From positions 1,967,618 to 2,031,617 of the forward strand of contig JABACO010000008.1 in assembly GCA_013339895.1 (NCBI GenBank): a DNA stretch of 64,000 nt, in the 5' to 3' direction. Source of the DNA: Ephydatia muelleri. Its lineage: Eukaryota; Porifera; Demospongiae; Spongillida; Spongillidae. A program made the position numbers and the translations under genes. Shown here piece after piece: positions 9,408-20,191 of the stretch. How positions within the stretch are numbered: position 1 is the first letter of the stretch; each line of letters starts with the position of its first letter. A model generated the notes under the pieces. That model did not search any database and was not told the origin of the DNA. It worked only from the letters and a program-made list of their open reading frames with translations.

Positions 9408-9505
9408 GGAAGGGATGTGTACCTATGGAAGGGGTGTGTACCTATGGAATTGATGTATATCTATGGAAGGGGTGTGTACCTATGGAATTGATGTGTATCT
9501 ATGGA
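9408..9505. repeat. 19-bp satellite, inverted orientation, part 2
   Basis: Continuation of the 8313-8395 array, about five units, some altered to GGAATTGATGTGTATCTAT. It begins exactly at the right edge of the Crypton-like element. Confidence 0.88.
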
Positions 9506-11220
9506 AGGAGTATAACTGCGCATTGTAGTAGTACATGAAAAAGTGCATCCTGCATGCACAATTAACACACAGGGATCTCACCATAATCATATGGACCACC
9601 AAGAATTGCACATACAACCCTGGTCATCTTGTAACTCGTGGTGAAAGAGTGTGGCATGCACAGTTGTACATGAGGCTATATACTGTAATAGTAAGTGGAA
9701 GAAGGAAGAATGAGCTATATATTAGGAGGGTAACGATGAACAGGTGAGACATAGGGAAATACATTTACTCATGCATAAAGTTGGGAGGGGTCTGTGTGCC
9801 TTTCCGCCATGTCGATTTCTCTATTAATGGCACTCTTGTTTGTCCATTTTATTGCCATTTTTTGATCTTTCGTTTAATGACATAATCACATTTTGCCAGA
9901 CATTCGCCTCATTTTCGATGGCAGCTTGGATTGGGAAGTCGAGAATTCGAACCATTGCGTAAAATGGGTTCAATTATTGGTTTTGTCAAATTTAAATATT
10001 TTGGAAAATCGAAAAATTGACATTTTGGTATGGAACCGAAGTGAGTCCGGAATGGAATCGGGCTTTTAATAACTACGAAGCCACACCTATATCCCGGTTG
10101 TCCTTCTATAGCCTAGTAGCTGCATATATACTGCGGGTTCTAGCTCCGCGAGACGAGTGAGAAACTATATAGAGCCTGAATTATTCTTCATCACACACAC
10201 ACGCACACACACACACACATGTACACACACATGCACACAGACGCACGCACACACACTCCAATTGCGCGGTACATGCTTGGATCTTGAATTAAGTGTCGTG
10301 AATACGATTAACAGGACACCGATCGCCCCGCGGTAAATTTAGCAAGCGCGCGTATTAGGCCTCTATGAATATTCCAAAGGCGAATAATCATTAGTGAAAC
10401 TGCATACGCTTAGAAAGCTACGACAGCAAAGATAATGTATACTCGTTACCCTCATTCGATCGGACATATAGTTTATATTTCGTATTATGACCTTCTGAAC
10501 CAGAATACATATACTTGTGTAGCTTGGTTTAATTACATCATTAACGGTATCGTGCACCACTTGTATTCTATATAACAATAGAGGGTGCATAGCATAAGCA
10601 GACGAGTCGCTAGATATTGCTTGAGCGTGGCATTTTTGACAAGAACCGTTACGCAAACGATCCAGAAAGCAAGAAGTCTTACAAAAAGGCCCGGCGCCTT
10701 CAATCTTTCGTAAGTTAGTAGTAACTAGCCAGGGGTCTGGGGTAGAACAGAATCTAGTGGTCACTTAACACAATATAGGTATGCATAACATGCATGACGT
10801 CATGTACCAATAGGCATGTTGCGCTCCCACACACTGCTGCATACATTTTTAAAATGAGTGGAACAATATATATATATAGTGAAATATAGTAATTACATGA
10901 AATCATGTAATCCATGCCTGTCAGTGATCCTCGTTTGAGGGTGAGTGTGTATGCATAATTATCCAACTTTCAACCCTTACACAGAACCATATACAAAGCA
11001 TGTCACACATGACACATGCACAACCACATGCGACCCACTGCCTTAGAAAGTGTATTGTGATGTCACATTTATTCTTCTTTCATATAAATGGCTTCTTTCA
11101 TATAAATTGGGCAAAAGTGTCACTGGTCACATTAACTCATTATTTAGTTACATAATAAAAATCAATATTACAATACATACACATGAGTACAATCTTAAAT
11201 ATAGCCTATAGTTAATGTTA
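9506..11220. other. Long stretch without a recognisable gene
   Basis: About 1.7 kb. It holds a CA microsatellite at about 10190-10256 and a minus-strand ORF of 133 codons (10363-10764) with no recognised domain, which may be chance. Sequence around 9900-10070 is AT-rich and shows no coding pattern. Confidence 0.5.
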
Positions 11221-11224
11221 ATTC

Positions 11225-12245
11225 AAAATACATCTGGTGAGGATGGCCCTCAATAGATGGAGGTTGAGTCTGCCATAGATGTCTCTAAGTACAGCCGACA
11301 TGGGCCTGCATGTAAGAGTGGCAAGCCGAGAAGCCAGCTGTTAGAAGGCTTCAACTGATTCATTTCCCCATGCACCATAAGTATCTGCTATCAGGGGAAC
11401 ACACAACCAGCCGAGTTCTTTGCATTTTGCATCATTGGCCCTGTGCTTTCTGCCTTCACTGGCAAGGGCAGCTGATCCTGAAGACACTCCCGCTTCCATA
11501 AGGGTATGTGTGTTGAGCGGAGATATCAAAGGCAGCTGTCTTGCCTGTTGTCCAGTTAGTCAACAGAAGGTCAGCAGGATGGGTGTGGCTATGATCGGCT
11601 GTAGGGTCATTGCCAGCTTCCACTTGGATGCCAAGATGGGCCCGGTGGCATGTTTCAGCCAGAACATCACGAAGGGTGTTGCGTCATACCACCACATCAC
11701 CGCCACGCTTACAGTGGTGGCTGATGTCCCAGATGTTCAAGGCATTGCCAGGGCAAAGTGCACACTGGGATCCCTGGGAAGTGTCCATACCAAGCCACCA
11801 TTTTATGGCAACTTCATAGACCGGTGCATCAAGATGTAGACCCAGCCCCTGTGATGGTAGAACAGACAGCCAGGATGATGCATGTGGTGCGGAAACAGAA
11901 AGCAATTGTGCGCTTGGTCAGCATTGGAGGAGGTTTCCAACAGCAGATTGAACATGCAAGTGTCCAATGTGCTGGATAGTTCTTTTTAGGAGACCAGAGA
12001 CGCTGAGAGAAGGGAGTGAATTTGCAGTGCCTTGTCAGGTGGAACAGCAGAATTAAAATCTGCAACTGCAGAACAGAGGTGAAGATTTGTCTCTGAACCA
12101 AACCCAGCTGAGCAGATAGAGGCTATATATGCTGCAGGTGCAAGTTGGTATAGTGAGCGAAGACCCAACCTTCCCTTACTAAGGCCAAGAATTGCCTGTC
12201 TCCAAGCTGTATCTGAAGTGTCCACAGCAGGGCAGGAGTTAAACA
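11225..12245 (-). mobile_element. Non-LTR retrotransposon 3' fragment (post-RT, CCHC and endonuclease-like C-terminus)
   Basis: Read on the minus strand, several broken frames give the C-terminal part of a retroelement protein seen five times in this window. The order is: the post-RT segment LGLSKGRLGLRSLYQLAPAA (about 12200-12100), then PHASSWLSVLPSQGLGLHLD (about 11890), then a CCHC finger starting CALCPG, then AALASEGRKHRANDAKCKEL with CVPLIADTYGAWG (11341-11470). The better-preserved copy at 56.9 kb shows the same order. CCHC followed by a PD-D-type nuclease-like region is typical of non-LTR elements with a restriction-like endonuclease (R2/NeSL type); assignment to that group is inference. 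Frameshifts and stops make it inactive. Confidence 0.75.
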
Positions 12246-12294
12246 AAAAACATGAAATATATGCATTAGATACACACAACAAAGTTAAACACAT

Positions 12295-12490
12295 ACTCTA
12301 GATAGAATGGCCCTGGAGTTGGCTCTGATCAGGGTCAAGTTCAATCTACCATAGATCTGGTTTGTTGTGATGGACTTGGGCTGCCCCAGTCTAGTGGCTA
12401 GTCTACCTGCAAGACTAGAGAGAGACTACGCTGAGCTTCAGGTTCCCAGCTCTACCACCAAAGGGATGCAAACCCAACCTAACTCTCCAC
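12295..12490 (-). mobile_element. Second 3' fragment of the same non-LTR family
   Basis: On the minus strand, remnants reading as DAKCGELGWVCIPLVVE, then LAGRLATRLGQPKS and RANSRAILSR align with the extreme C-terminus of the neighbouring copy at 11341-11470 and the copy at 57.4-57.6 kb. It lies upstream of the 11225-12245 fragment in the same orientation, so two independent 5'-truncated insertions are stacked here. It is heavily degraded. Confidence 0.65.
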
Positions 12491-12764
12491 ATTTGGCATC
12501 ATATACTTAATGTCACTTTAAAACCGAAAATGAGATAGCTTGTGGCATAATTAATCTTAACAACTGATTCGCGGTTCTGTGCGCGTGTTTGTACCAAAGG
12601 TACAATATTTAGTGTATCTGATCAACCGCGTTAACGTTCTATAACCTAGCTTCTTTATGTATAAGTTATACCTTCAAAAAGTGGTCATTGTGCACACATG
12701 AAAAACTTGATTTCCCGCAATATGTAATTACCCGGTGTCTATGGAGAGCTGTACCATAGCATAC

Positions 12765-13245
12765 TAATGAACAATGGGTTAAATCTTATTTTAACAAATT
12801 TTATGGTATTTCTGAAGAGGAGAATGATGTCCAGCACTCCAGTGAACCTGTCGCCATCAAACGCAGTCGTAAAATCAACACCGAATTTGAAGCCACTACA
12901 TCTGCTACTATGCAAATATAGGCTGATATAGCAGACATTAGGGACAGTACATCGCGGATCTTGAGTCTGACAAAACTCTCAAAGATACCGTTAGGACTGA
13001 AAAGACTCTTAAAAGAGAACCTTTCATGTCAAATTTGCTCAGCATCGCCCATTCAACCCCCAGTTGTTATGGCCAAATGTTGCCATTCAATAATAGGGTG
13101 CGATGTTTGCGTCAACGCTTGGTACTCTGGACCCGAAGCACTAACAAAATCATGCCCAAGATGTAGCTCGGAACGTGGGTACAACGAAACCATGCGTGTG
13201 ATGGGACTTGATGACTTATTGTTGGGAATCAAAGCTATTTACTGA
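12765..13245 (+). pseudogene. RING-like zinc-finger protein fragment with an in-frame stop
   Basis: A frame open from about 12765 is interrupted by TAG at 12919-12921 and then runs from 12922 to the TGA at 13243-13245. The second part carries a RING-like pattern: CQIC, then a CCHSIIGCDVC cluster, then CPRC, roughly at 13027-13170. It ends with a GLDDLLLGIKAIY tail. RING domains of this pattern bind two zinc ions and usually recruit a ubiquitin-conjugating enzyme. The upstream part is Glu/Lys-rich. The stop may mean a pseudogene, or the segment after it may be a separate exon. No intron borders were found. I do not recognise the full-length family. Confidence 0.55.
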
Positions 13246-13489
13246 CTGAAACAATTATGTTTCCGCGGCCTGAATTTTTGCACAAGTACGCTTGAATTAG
13301 TGTTGTGTACTCCTGCACATTTGATCTGCTCTTCCAATCTTTATGTATTCAGTATCAGACTTGATCATGAAAAATCAGGAACTCTGTGATGGGGTCGCAT
13401 CAGGATCTAAAAATGTCTACAAATGCGCACCAAATTTCCTTGCACTTTCTTATACAAATGGCTGGCGCTTTTTGTAGGCTCGTGTTCCT

Positions 13490-13535
13490 AACCTCCCCCC
13501 CCCCCCCACACACACACACACATACACATACTCAC
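13490..13535. repeat. Poly-C / CA microsatellite
   Basis: A C-run followed by about 12 CA steps, interrupted by CATACACATAC. Confidence 0.9.
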
Positions 13536-13564
13536 CCCATCACAAAGCAAACCACATCTATATG

Positions 13565-13850
13565 GTTAAAGAGATTTAACCCATCGTTGAACAGAGATAT
13601 CACACATGCATGACCAGCAACCCAATTCTTATGAATCATGCACACCCAGACATCATACCTGAGCAGTGACCAGGGATTTAACCCATTGTTGCCCAGAGTA
13701 TAGAATACACCCATGACCAGTGGCCATGGATTTAACCCTTCGTTGCTCAGAGAATGAACCCCACCCAGGTATCACACATGATCTTTGCACATGGTATAAC
13801 CGAGTATAGACCACACCTCTGTCCCTACTAGGCAGTACTCGGGATCTGAC
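13565..13850. repeat. Degenerate dispersed repeat with TTTAACCC cores
   Basis: The phrase GGATTTAACCCATTGTTGCC (with variants) followed by CAGAG recurs at about 13573, 13675 and 13729, with related intervening sequence (CACCCATGACCAG). A further copy lies at about 15605-15640 (TATTTAACCCATTCTTGCCC). The function is unknown and the copies are too diverged to call a regular satellite. Confidence 0.65.
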
Positions 13851-14590
13851 TACTCTGATACAAGTAATTCATTAAACATACAAGCTAGGGAGATACCGGT
13901 ACCGTTCACTATTATACATGCATGGATATTGGATAATCCTTTTGTCTTACGCTGTAGTTTAATACTCCATTCAGTACGCATTGATTCACACCGGATATAT
14001 TACATGTACATTAAGATTCTTCGATTAGAACGCTACTTATATTCGTGTGCTAGCATAGTTCATTGGCCATTCAATTTAAAGTGTCTTTTCAAATTTGCAA
14101 CGAATGGAGTCATCGGATCACCATGCGGAACCAGTTCTCGAGAAGCGCTTCAAAAGAAGAAGAAGAATGGAAGTCTGACACAAATACTTCATGTCATGAG
14201 TGGACATCCTTAACTGGTGAAAGTAAAGTAAAGTTCTTAAAGTACAAATACACTTGACATTAGTAACATTCATCATACATGTACATTGTGTATACCAGCT
14301 GCTTCCTTCATAGATCAAAGACACCCCTCTGCCTAGTGCCCTGCGCACAACAGTAGTGAAGTTATGGGAGGTATACTATGTGCAGTGAGTCAAATCACTT
14401 GTCACCAAATGACTTCTTTACGTTGTTGGCATACGGAATCCTAAGGATTTTGAATATGTATACAGCATACTGTCTAATGAATCACCACCCATGCATGCAG
14501 AATGCTTCAAATCAATTCCACCAAAAGGTAAGTTTAGCTAGTGTGCAAATATAATAAGGATGAAATGCTACTCTATTCTGTCTATACAGG

Positions 14591-15018
14591 CCAAACAATG
14601 GGTTCAACTCTTCTTAAGCATCAAAGAAGAGGGTCACCAAAAGGAATATGTAACTCCCTACATGCATGCAATGGTATACCATGTCCCAAACATTATACGC
14701 CAATACGGAAATTTGAAACAATTTTCATGTCAAGATTGGTAATGCACTGTACTTCTTTCTTGATAGTTATTTATGCACTTCAGGTGTAAGTTGAGAAACA
14801 CAACGATGATGCAAAAAAAAAAACTACTTCTCTAGCAATCGATGGGATGTACCAGCTGAAATGATGATGACAGAGTGCAGGCTGGAGGTGCTGCAGGAAT
14901 ATAGTAGAGAAAAGAGGGCATATACTAAGCGGGACTCTGCTTACTGGCATGAAGGTGGAATTGAGGCCCTCCGAGCTAAACGTAGAGAAGCAGTACAAAG
15001 GCCAGCAATCCCGAAGGT
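14591..15018 (+). pseudogene. Two exon-like pieces of an unrecognised multicopy gene family
   Basis: A coding block follows a polypyrimidine-AG at 14590 and reads AKQWVQLFLSIKEEGHQKEY, then VTPYMHAMVYHVPNIIRQYG. A second block from about 14793 to 15018 reads EKHNDDAKKKNYFSSNRWDV and continues with a Lys/Arg/Glu-rich stretch containing KRAYTKRDSAYWHEGG. The blocks are separated by about 50 bp with possible GT-AG borders, but TAA lies next to the second block, so this may be a decayed copy. From memory the VTPYxH...VYHVP signature occurs in repeated, uncharacterised genes of cnidarians and sponges; I cannot verify this. No function is assigned. Confidence 0.5.
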
Positions 15019-16780
15019 TAATTATATGTGACACAGTGCTGTAACAATTCATGAACGATTACTACAGATATTTAACCACCTACAAGACTTCTTGACTAGC
15101 TCTTGCTTTAAAGAGCAATGTAAGCAAAACAAAATGCATGCCTTTTTCTGGCCTAGCTGTATCTGAATTCCACCCCTTTAGGAACATGTTTCCTATTCAT
15201 TACAAGTTGTGGAAGACCATGACCTTTACAAAAGAATACCAGCTGATGTGGTCAGGACAAGATAACAGAGGTTCTAAAGGAGACCACCTGCAGGGATCTT
15301 ATACAAAGGATTCCTCAATAGATGATGCAGGAACAACGATAACTGACATATGTGCAGCAGGGCTCATCACATAAACCATATAAGTTCATCCCTGCATAGT
15401 ACACAGAATCAGATGCATAAAAAACATATATGATATCTTTTGTGAGAAATGACAATGAGGAGTAACTAATTCATAATTTATTTGATGAGCATGACAATGA
15501 AATGTAAGTTGGAAATACTTATATTATATTTACTTCTTCACAGGATAGTTGGAGTCTTGCCCAGGGTACAAACCACACCCAGACAACACAACTAACCAGC
15601 AGCTAGAGATATTTAACCCATTCTTGCCCTGGGTACAGACCAACCCGGTTAATCAGCATCAGCTAAAGTGATTCTTCTTAATGTGCACCCCAGCAAAAAG
15701 AGCTGGGAGTATGTGGCGCGCGCGCGCGTGGTGTGTCATTGCGCATATCGGGATGAGGTATCAAGATGTAGGAACGGACCGTTAACGTACGCAGTCGTAG
15801 AAAATAGGTAGATACACGCCGAGCGCACGTTCACGCCGATGAAAGATGTATTGAACCAAGGGCACATTACTAGCAACGACACGCTCCTCCCACTCACACA
15901 GGCACCAATTTGCACTATAAGGGCGCGCCCACCATTTGATGTTATTAAACATTATTGACTTCTAAATAATATTATTACGTAATAGCAAAAGTAATTAATT
16001 TTGTTGTTGATTCTCCTGCTCGCAAAATGAAAGCGAAAAATAAAAGAATGCATTATTTAAATTAATCCAACTGCGTTAATGTTTAAAAACAATCAAATAC
16101 TTTACATGCGTTTTCAATGTACAGACGTGTATGGATGTCCGAAATTGCTGGACATGGCAAACAAAACACGCACATATACGTACTAGTATGCAATACACGA
16201 GCATCCGGCTACACATAACACACGACAAAGCTTAAGTTATAAATGTTGTAGCCAGCGATTAATTTTCTAGCAGTTCCCAAGAGCTAACGGCAATTCGAAT
16301 TAGCCAACTACTCGAACAAACGAATCTCTAAAGCTAGCCAACATTTGCCCAACGCTAGCCACAGGTGGACGAGTAAGTAATTGCAATAAAATTCACCACA
16401 GATAACAGCGACCTAGCACGGGTGCGAATTTTGCAACTAACGGCGTTCCATACTGCGCTCGCCTATGTGAGCGTAGCGGTAATGTAATTCATCCGCTGCT
16501 GCGATACAGCACGAGACTATCCAAATTCACGAATACGCAAAAGCGAAGACATCTGCATGCTTATCGAAGTTGAATAAGCATATGTATTCAATTTACTTGC
16601 ACAGCTACATGTAGCTATACACAATTGCTGCAAATTTCACTAGTACGCTTTGTTACGCTGTGCAACGCGTAACACATTACACTACAGTGTAACTCATGGA
16701 AGTGCCCTTGTCAACTCCGATGAGCTACGAGCAAATTGATCATTCTCAATGGACAAATTTTTTTCTTTCCACAGCCATGC
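15019..16780. other. Long non-coding stretch
   Basis: About 1.7 kb. It holds one more TTTAACCC-type repeat (about 15540-15660), a short GCGCGC run (15716-15728) and AT-rich sequence. Small ORFs (for example 15138-15374) show no domain. No RNA gene was recognised. Confidence 0.5.
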
Positions 16781-16781
16781 A

Positions 16782-16973
16782 TCATAAGCACCTCTCTTGC
16801 AACATTATTGATCTTAACCGGGTTTTCACTTTCTTCAACGCAGAGTAACGTTCAGCAGTGCATGAGCTAGCACGAGTGTTTAGTAAGGTCACCAAAGTCA
16901 TCATCGCTATCTCGGTCCGAGAGCCCTGGAAATCTGTTGTCTCGTACCCAGACCCAAACGTACGTAAGGACAC
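16782..16973 (-). pseudogene. hAT transposase dimerisation-domain scrap
   Basis: The minus-strand frame contains ASSCTAERYSALKKVKTRLR followed by SIMLQERC, the conserved SERSFSALKRVKTYLRSTM-type box at the C-terminus of hAT transposases. Only this box survives. On the plus strand the same stretch includes TGTCTCGTACCCAGACCC, which is also found at the ends of the small MITE at 62396-62500, so two repeat families may overlap here. Confidence 0.6.
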
Positions 16974-17671
16974 TTTGGGGATTGACGTTTAGCCACGCCT
17001 AATGTATACTGTATATGTAATATCGTACATGTACATGTACACATCGTCCACATGCAACCGAATATGGCGCAAGACAAAAGTGTTCTCAGGCTATAATGTG
17101 TTTGACAACAAGAGAATCACAAAATGTTCAGGTGGGACTGCCCATCGATATAACGTCTGTGACGTATACGTTCTCGCGGCGGCGAAGTTTAGTACTCTGA
17201 TACAGATCGAAGAACAGTCGGGTGATCGCAAGTTAAGGTCTTTGTTGATCTTCAGGACAATGGTATTCCAGTTACAAGTAATACATGCGCGTGCAGTGTG
17301 CAAACTGAAAGACTTTTTAAAAAGTGAGCGAGTTAAAAAAGTATAGTTCTGCATGCACGCCAGGTATCTTTAATGATGCCGGGGCCCAATGCCGCGGCCC
17401 GTGATTTCATATCATGTATCATGTCATGGCGTGCATATGGTGGCATGTATATAATAATATGAAGCTGTATTTGTGGACTCTACCAGCCCTAATAATATTC
17501 ATGCCATCCTATGATAGGCCTTTAGTTTACCCATACTGGATTATCTACCTAAACAATAGTTAATCTACGTACGTGTAAACAAGTGAGACCACAATGTACA
17601 TGTATACACCACTGAAACAAACACCTGTACAGTAGGTTACACGACATGCATGCGCATGCTATATAAAACTG
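16974..17671. other. Stretch without a recognised gene
   Basis: About 700 bp left of the piggyBac element. It contains a plus-strand ORF of 114 codons (17002-17346) with no recognisable motif, which may be chance. Confidence 0.4.
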
Positions 17672-17675
17672 TTAA
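17672..17675. repeat. Left TTAA target-site duplication
   Basis: TTAA directly before the left terminal repeat of the piggyBac element. It matches 20125-20128. Confidence 0.93.
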
Positions 17676-17724
17676 TCATAGATTGACTGAAACGGGAGTG
17701 ACTTAAGTCAGTGACTTAAGTCAC
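17676..17724. repeat. Left terminal repeat and subterminal palindromes of piggyBac
   Basis: The terminal 12 bp TCATAGATTGAC is followed by two adjacent palindromic motifs GTGACTTAAGTCA(C) at 17698-17710 and 17711-17724. The right end carries the same motif in overlapping copies. These are plausible transposase-binding sites. Confidence 0.85.
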
Positions 17725-17893
17725 TACCCTGGGATACAGTGAAATGAGATTTATACCTAGCTATTCAAACAAATTCTTTACATGTGGTTGATTGTTAATA
17801 CAGATAACAGCAGGTTCATATATATGAATTTCATTTAAGCTACACATGATCACTTGGGAGTAAAAATGGTATGCATGCTTGCCACATTGTGTA

Positions 17894-19879
17894 TCACTGA
17901 TTATATATATGCTTTACTATACAGGCACTTCCATGCTTAGACTTCAGCCCACATAAGGCAACAATGCTGCCATTTGCCATTTCAGAGCACACAGTACAAT
18001 AGTTCTTGCATGGGCTTTTGCATACACTGCAAGCTCTACTAGCATAGGTAGCTACCCAAGAAGCAGAGTTTTTATCGTACAATGGATGCAAGCTCAATGG
18101 GGCAATGTTGTGGGGTAATGTTTCATGTGAATCCTGTTGCTGAGTTGCGTGAGTACGTTTACGTTTATTGGTACTTGTAAGTAAAGCTTCAGCAACAGCT
18201 TCCGTGAAATCCGAGTGGCTCATTTTCGTACTCCCTGGGTGAAATCGTTTGAACAGAAGGTACGCATCGGTCTCAACCATTCCAAGAACGGTTGAAATAA
18301 CACGGCATGCCCAGGACTGTGTTCGCCATGCTGTCTCCAAAGCTAACCCACCTTGGCGCAAATGGTTGTTAATATCAATGATGGATGCTGCATCAAAATA
18401 TGATTCAACCACTTTCCTACGTTTCAATGTTTTGTTAAAAACTTCTGTTTGTCCTATCTCATCACCATCTTCATTTAGCATTTCTCTCCAGTGACGTTTA
18501 TTGGAGGGCTTCCCAGGCAAGGTTGTAGAGTGAGTTGAAATAAAGCACTTTCGTACCTTATCTCCCCATGCATGGGCCATAATGTTGTGACCTTCAACAT
18601 TAGCCACTAGTGTTACATCATCTCCAAGTTCTGGAAACTCCACTTCATCCATGTACTTCTTTGGATACATCCGTGTTGCTGTCTTGACAAGTCCTGTGAA
18701 GTGCATGCCATTCTTTCTACATGCAATGGCTGTAGTTACACTAGCGAAAGCAGAATCAGCACTTATAGCCCTCCCAGATCCATGCCAGGGTTTTGTGAGT
18801 CGAAGAAGTTGGGCAGTTCCTGCTAACTTGTACTCAGCAACGTACTCTTTGTTGGCCATGATTGATGCACCTTCCTGGATTTCCAATTGCAGGATGATCT
18901 TGGTATCAGCATCTGCACAATTCTTCAGTTCACAGCCTACTCCTTTGGGCTTTCTCTCAATGCAAGTTACATGGGGCATCCCATCGGAACAAAAATCTCC
19001 ATCCTTACCTCGCCATGAAGATACAGATTCATCAACACAGAGCTGCCATCCAGGAAATATTTTCTGTATTCTTCGTTCATTAAAACCATCAACAAGACGT
19101 CTAACAGGGGCCCACTTGTCACCTGTGGCCTCAAGTGCAGAGCAGAAAGAAAGATGTCGCAAGAGGATTTCAAAGCGGTCCCTTGACAAGCCATACCGCT
19201 CACCAAAGCGAGGGGCAGGAAACAGACCATCTTTCGTTGACCACAAATCCCTCCTAGCTTCTGATGTCCTTGTTAAGGAATACAGCACACCAAAAACTGC
19301 CAAGATTTCTTCTTCAGTGGCCTTAGGGCATCCTACAGGCAATTGGTCAGAAGTCCAAGAAATCACATCTGGCAGCATTTGTGATGGAAAAGACAATTTC
19401 CAGTAGTCCAGAGGCGTCCTGTGTACCTCTTCTACATCATTGCCCCACAATATGTGTGTACCAAACTGAGGTGAGGATCTCCAATCTTCAACAATGCCAT
19501 CTACTACCTTCCATTGTACGCCGTGACAAAATAAACTACTGCCATCACCAACGTCATTGCTTTCTTGATCATGTGGTTCTTCAACCGGCGGATTTGGAGA
19601 ACTGCTTGATATGGAAATGGCTGTGGGAATGGATGCTTCAGCATTGCCGCCTGCTGCAGTGCTGTGCCGCCTAATGCTGCGTGCGGAAAACGCCTTCGAA
19701 GTAGCGACTTCATCAAAATAAACAATGTATTTTACACTACGCCCTTTACCATCAATTCTCTGCACATCCCCAAGCAGTTCTTTTTCCTTAAAAAGCCTTC
19801 CGTACCTCTGCTTTGCATGTTTGTTGCCTAATACCTTAGCTGCATTGCATGTAACACGATCGCCAACAAGGAAAGGCAT
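17894..19879 (-). CDS. piggyBac-family transposase, intact (661 residues)
   Basis: An unbroken 661-residue frame inside a TTAA-flanked element. Piggybac transposases excise and insert DNA at TTAA through an RNase-H-fold DDD active site. Candidate catalytic aspartates are D283 (LCVDESVSSWRGKDG), D375 (AISADSAF) and D502 (ASIIDINNHLRQ), in the right order and roughly the expected spacing. The C-terminus has a cysteine-rich segment (CSVCKSPCKNYCTVC then C, H, C) matching the zinc-binding domain that recognises the element ends. The first 70 residues (VGDRVTCNAAKVLG, VKYIVYFDE) resemble a small beta-barrel module; this is a weak impression. The ATG at 19877-19879 is the first in the frame. The large plus-strand ORF at 18651-19406 is its antisense shadow. 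Confidence 0.95.
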   Translation of the reverse strand: MPFLVGDRVTCNAAKVLGNKHAKQRYGRLFKEKELLGDVQRIDGKGRSVKYIVYFDEVATSKAFSARSIRRHSTAAGGNAEASIPTAISISSSSPNPPVEEPHDQESNDVGDGSSLFCHGVQWKVVDGIVEDWRSSPQFGTHILWGNDVEEVHRTPLDYWKLSFPSQMLPDVISWTSDQLPVGCPKATEEEILAVFGVLYSLTRTSEARRDLWSTKDGLFPAPRFGERYGLSRDRFEILLRHLSFCSALEATGDKWAPVRRLVDGFNERRIQKIFPGWQLCVDESVSSWRGKDGDFCSDGMPHVTCIERKPKGVGCELKNCADADTKIILQLEIQEGASIMANKEYVAEYKLAGTAQLLRLTKPWHGSGRAISADSAFASVTTAIACRKNGMHFTGLVKTATRMYPKKYMDEVEFPELGDDVTLVANVEGHNIMAHAWGDKVRKCFISTHSTTLPGKPSNKRHWREMLNEDGDEIGQTEVFNKTLKRRKVVESYFDAASIIDINNHLRQGGLALETAWRTQSWACRVISTVLGMVETDAYLLFKRFHPGSTKMSHSDFTEAVAEALLTSTNKRKRTHATQQQDSHETLPHNIAPLSLHPLYDKNSASWVATYASRACSVCKSPCKNYCTVCSEMANGSIVALCGLKSKHGSACIVKHIYNQ

Positions 19880-20084
19880 CGCGGTTTGAACACAAAAAAG
19901 GGGCGTATTTTGTAATGTTTGCCGCCAAACAGCTATAAAAGCTGCCCTGTTTGCTACGCTCCTCTGGCTTAAAATACAACCATTTTAGAATAGTTTAAAG
20001 CTGCATGCCACATAGCATGTGTACAATTTTTTAAAAAAGAAGCTAGCGCCACCAACTCGAGTGTTTTATCGTTCCAAAAGTTCA

Positions 20085-20124
20085 GTGACTTAAGTCACTT
20101 AAGTCACGATCCGTCAATCTATGA
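20085..20124. repeat. Right terminal repeat and subterminal palindromes of piggyBac
   Basis: GTGACTTAAGTCAC at 20085-20098 overlaps GTCACTTAAGTCAC at 20094-20107. Then comes GTCAATCTATGA, the inverted partner of the left end. Confidence 0.85.
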
Positions 20125-20128
20125 TTAA
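20125..20128. repeat. Right TTAA target-site duplication
   Basis: TTAA immediately outside the right terminal repeat, identical to 17672-17675. Confidence 0.93.
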
Positions 20129-20191
20129 AAAGGTTACATGTGTACTATTTAAAACCCATTAGCAGATCATGTGGGACCGCCATATGGGTAA

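Larger units (their letters stand above)
17676..20124 (-). mobile_element. Complete piggyBac transposon with TTAA flanks
   Basis: The 2449-bp element begins TCATAGATTGAC and ends GTCAATCTATGA (12 bp, perfectly inverted). TTAA lies at 17672-17675 and 20125-20128; TTAA is the invariant piggyBac target duplication. Just inside both ends are palindromic GTGACTTAAGTCAC motifs (17698-17724 and 20085-20107). One full-length transposase gene lies between. All parts needed for a self-moving copy appear present, so this is a candidate active or very young element. Confidence 0.95.

Noticed and set aside
10363..10764. Minus-strand ORF of 133 codons
   Set aside because: No recognisable motif, no splice context, no second copy. 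It is kept only as a mention in the surrounding stretch.
18651..19406. 251-codon plus-strand ORF
   Set aside because: It is the antisense shadow of the intact piggyBac transposase on the minus strand and shows no domain.
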